Positions 6,598 through 7,467 of a stretch of 7,467 bases of DNA are shown in pieces. The position numbers and the translations under genes were made by a program. Positions within the stretch are counted from its first letter, which is position 1. Each line of letters begins with the position of its first letter. Source of the stretch: an uncultured Akkermansia sp. (GTDB lineage Bacteria; Verrucomicrobiota; Verrucomicrobiia; Verrucomicrobiales; Akkermansiaceae); the NCBI GenBank assembly GCA_904501955.1, contig CAJGCY010000124.1, positions 1-7,467 on the forward strand, given 5' to 3'. Below the pieces are notes generated by a model, which was not told the DNA's origin, did no database searches, and saw only the letters and a list, made by a program, of their open reading frames with translations.

Positions 6598-6641
6598 CAC
6601 CTCGCACCCCTCCAACAGAGGGAAGCAACAAAGAACGGCAA

Positions 6642-6716
6642 GGAGCGGTAGCTCAGTTTGGTTAGAGCGCAGCCCTGTCACGGCTGAGGTCGCGGGTTCG
6701 AGCCCCGTCCGCTTCG
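6642..6716 (+). tRNA. tRNA-Asp (anticodon GUC)
   Basis: A full 75-base cloverleaf is visible. The acceptor is GGAGCGG with CCGCTTC (one G-U at pair 2-71) and discriminator G73. The D stem is GCTC/GAGC. The anticodon stem is CAGCC/GGCTG, enclosing loop CTGTCAC with GTC at 6677-6679. The variable loop has five bases, and the T stem is GCGGG/CCCGT with loop TTCGAGC. G73 with anticodon GUC fits aspartate identity. CCA is not encoded, so it is added after transcription. Confidence 0.97.
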
Positions 6717-6718
6717 TT

Positions 6719-6760
6719 CAACAAAAGAAGGACACCTTTCAAGGTGTCCTTTTTTTGTTG
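6719..6760 (+). terminator. Intrinsic terminator of the tRNA-Asp unit
   Basis: GGACACC (6730-6736) pairs with GGTGTCC (6743-6749) around a 6-base loop. The stem extends outward through an A-rich left side and a seven-T right side to CAAC/GTTG, 18 pairs in all with one G-T. The T-run is 6750-6756. Transcription of the tRNA most likely ends here, within about 40 bases of the tRNA. Confidence 0.92.
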
Positions 6761-7088
6761 CATCGGTTCAGGGGTATCACAACCCACAACCTCGAAAGGG
6801 ACCTTGCCACACCATTTATGGGGTGGCAGTCACGGATGAGCCCGTCTTCGCCCCAATACGCCTATCTCATCCCCCGCAACCAAACAAAAAAAAAACACAC
6901 CCCCAAGCAGCGCCCCGTGCAGGGCTACGCCGAGGCCTGCGGGTAAGGAAGCCCGGTGGGCTTCCTTCCGACAAGCCGACCGGACACCTCCGGGCGGGTA
7001 CCGCTTGCGCAGCAAGCGGCTTGGAGGGCGGGCCGCGGGTTCGAGCCCCGTCCGCAAGGAAAATTGCTCATCCACCGACAAACAGCCA
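6761..7088. other. Gene-free stretch with hairpins and tRNA-like fragments
   Basis: No open frame here has credible coding character. Apparent frames read the tRNA-like T-arm (RGSNPRP on the minus strand) and low-complexity A/C runs. Two perfect hairpins are present: AAGGAAGCCC/GGGCTTCCTT (6945-6967, 3-base loop) and CCGCTTGC/GCAAGCGG (7001-7019, 3-base loop). Neither has a T-run on either strand. The stretch lies between a tRNA gene and a partial copy of that tRNA, so it may be a decayed insertion. Confidence 0.5.
7034..7055 (+). repeat. 22-bp copy of the tRNA-Asp T-arm and inner acceptor
   Basis: These 22 bases are identical to 6691-6712 of the tRNA-Asp gene, covering the last variable-loop base, the T stem-loop and CCGC of the acceptor. 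Neither the preceding bases nor the last acceptor bases match, and no pairing 5' acceptor strand lies about 70 bases upstream, so it is not a complete tRNA gene. Confidence 0.8.
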
Positions 7089-7104
7089 GATAAATCGGAA
7101 GTTG
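7089..7104 (+). repeat. Third copy of the dispersed GATAAATCGGAAGTTG motif
   Basis: The 16-base core is identical to 3002-3017 and to the reverse complement of 3138-3153. Similarity to the latter continues for six more bases (GAAG then GG with one mismatch). It lies 47 bases before the large palindrome at 7151. Confidence 0.75.
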
Positions 7105-7168
7105 AAGGGGTGGTTTGCGAGCGTTAGCGAGCCTAAATTGGAGACCCGTAAGGGGCGAAAGACAGTAG

Positions 7169-7203
7169 CCGGTGGTGGAGCGGCGTAGCCGCGCAACCAC
7201 CGG
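7169..7203 (+). repeat. Left-arm hairpin of the large palindrome
   Basis: CCGGTGGT (7169-7176) pairs with ACCACCGG (7196-7203). Inside, after a 3-by-3 internal loop, GCGGC (7180-7184) pairs with GCCGC (7188-7192) around loop GTA. Confidence 0.8.
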
Positions 7204-7411
7204 TACAACACAAAAAGAAAATGGAGCCCGGAGCGACGGAGCGAAGCGACGCTCCGAGCCGGGACGGGCGCGTGTCTTTTTGTTGTTAATGAGTTGCGGG
7301 TATTCCAAATCGCCACAAAAACACCATATACACAAAGCATCGCATTCTGTCGGCCTCCGCTCTGTCGCTAACGCTCCGGCGCTCCGGGCTCGAATATTAG
7401 GGGGGAGCCTA

Positions 7412-7446
7412 CCGGTGGTTTCGTCGCTTCGCGACTCCACCACCGG
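7412..7446 (-). repeat. Right-arm hairpin of the large palindrome
   Basis: Read on the minus strand it has the same plan as the left arm: CCGGTGGT and ACCACCGG outside, a 3-by-3 internal loop, then GTCGC pairing with GCGAC around loop GAA. The inner stem differs from the left arm at two base pairs, and both stay paired. Confidence 0.8.
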
Positions 7447-7467
7447 CTACTGTCTTTCGCCCCTATC

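Larger units (their letters stand above)
7151..7464. repeat. 314-bp nested palindrome (paired REP-like arms)
   Basis: Three left segments match three right segments in reverse complement and in nested order: 7151-7180 with 7435-7464 (30 bases, perfect), 7195-7205 with 7410-7420 (11 bases), and 7224-7235 with 7380-7391 (12 bases). The centre (7236-7379) is mostly unpaired, apart from a local hairpin CGGAGCG/CGCTCCG (7229-7256). No gene is recognised. The element nearly reaches the window end, so its outer limit is not seen. Confidence 0.8.

Noticed and set aside
6945..6967. Intrinsic terminator at the perfect 10-bp hairpin
   Set aside because: No T-run follows on either strand, and no gene ends next to it.
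6925..7443. A 172-codon minus-strand frame in the 3' region
   Set aside because: It reads through the tRNA T-arm copy (giving RGSNPRP, a common tRNA-shadow peptide) and both palindrome arms. No domain is visible.

Overview
The window looks like a chromosomal segment of a GC-rich Gram-negative bacterium. A member of Verrucomicrobiota, perhaps a gut Akkermansiaceae-like lineage, is my best guess. That guess rests on the style of the ankyrin repeats (GHTECVKLLLAAPGIDVN type), a PknB-like kinase fused to them, and the intergenic repeats. It is a low-confidence taxonomic inference with no marker gene behind it. All three protein genes and the tRNA gene are on the + strand.

Layout: (1) 1-2936 is the 3' part of a large gene for a membrane-anchored Ser/Thr protein kinase. 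The catalytic C-lobe is followed by a Pro/Thr-rich linker, one transmembrane helix, a charged rod of 16-residue repeats and 17 ankyrin repeats of about 34 residues. The kinase N-lobe lies before the window. (2) 2937-3326 has no gene but holds palindromic repeats (a REPIN-like pair of hairpins inside an 18-bp inverted repeat, plus one inverted partial copy). It ends in a strong sigma70-type promoter whose predicted start coincides with the next ATG. (3) 3327-4643 is an RlmI-family rRNA methyltransferase. (4) 4724-6469 is a YbaL/Kef-type cation:proton antiporter, after an 80-base gap with a C-rich, G-free stretch, and it is closed by an intrinsic terminator. (5) 6521-6760 is a compact tRNA-Asp(GUC) unit: helically phased T/A tracts, promoter, tRNA and terminator. 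(6) 6761-7467 contains no credible gene. It carries a 22-nt copy of the tRNA-Asp T-arm, a third copy of the repeat motif that brackets the upstream REPIN, and a 314-base nested palindrome whose two arms form matching hairpins with compensatory base-pair changes.

The methyltransferase and antiporter are housekeeping genes that may share a transcript; no functional link to the kinase is evident. The most unusual items are two. One is the kinase-rod-ankyrin protein, whose repeats keep a nearly fixed framework while varying at the positions ankyrin domains use for target binding. The other is the structured non-coding DNA at 3000-3289 and 7089-7464, which looks like members of mobile palindromic repeat families.
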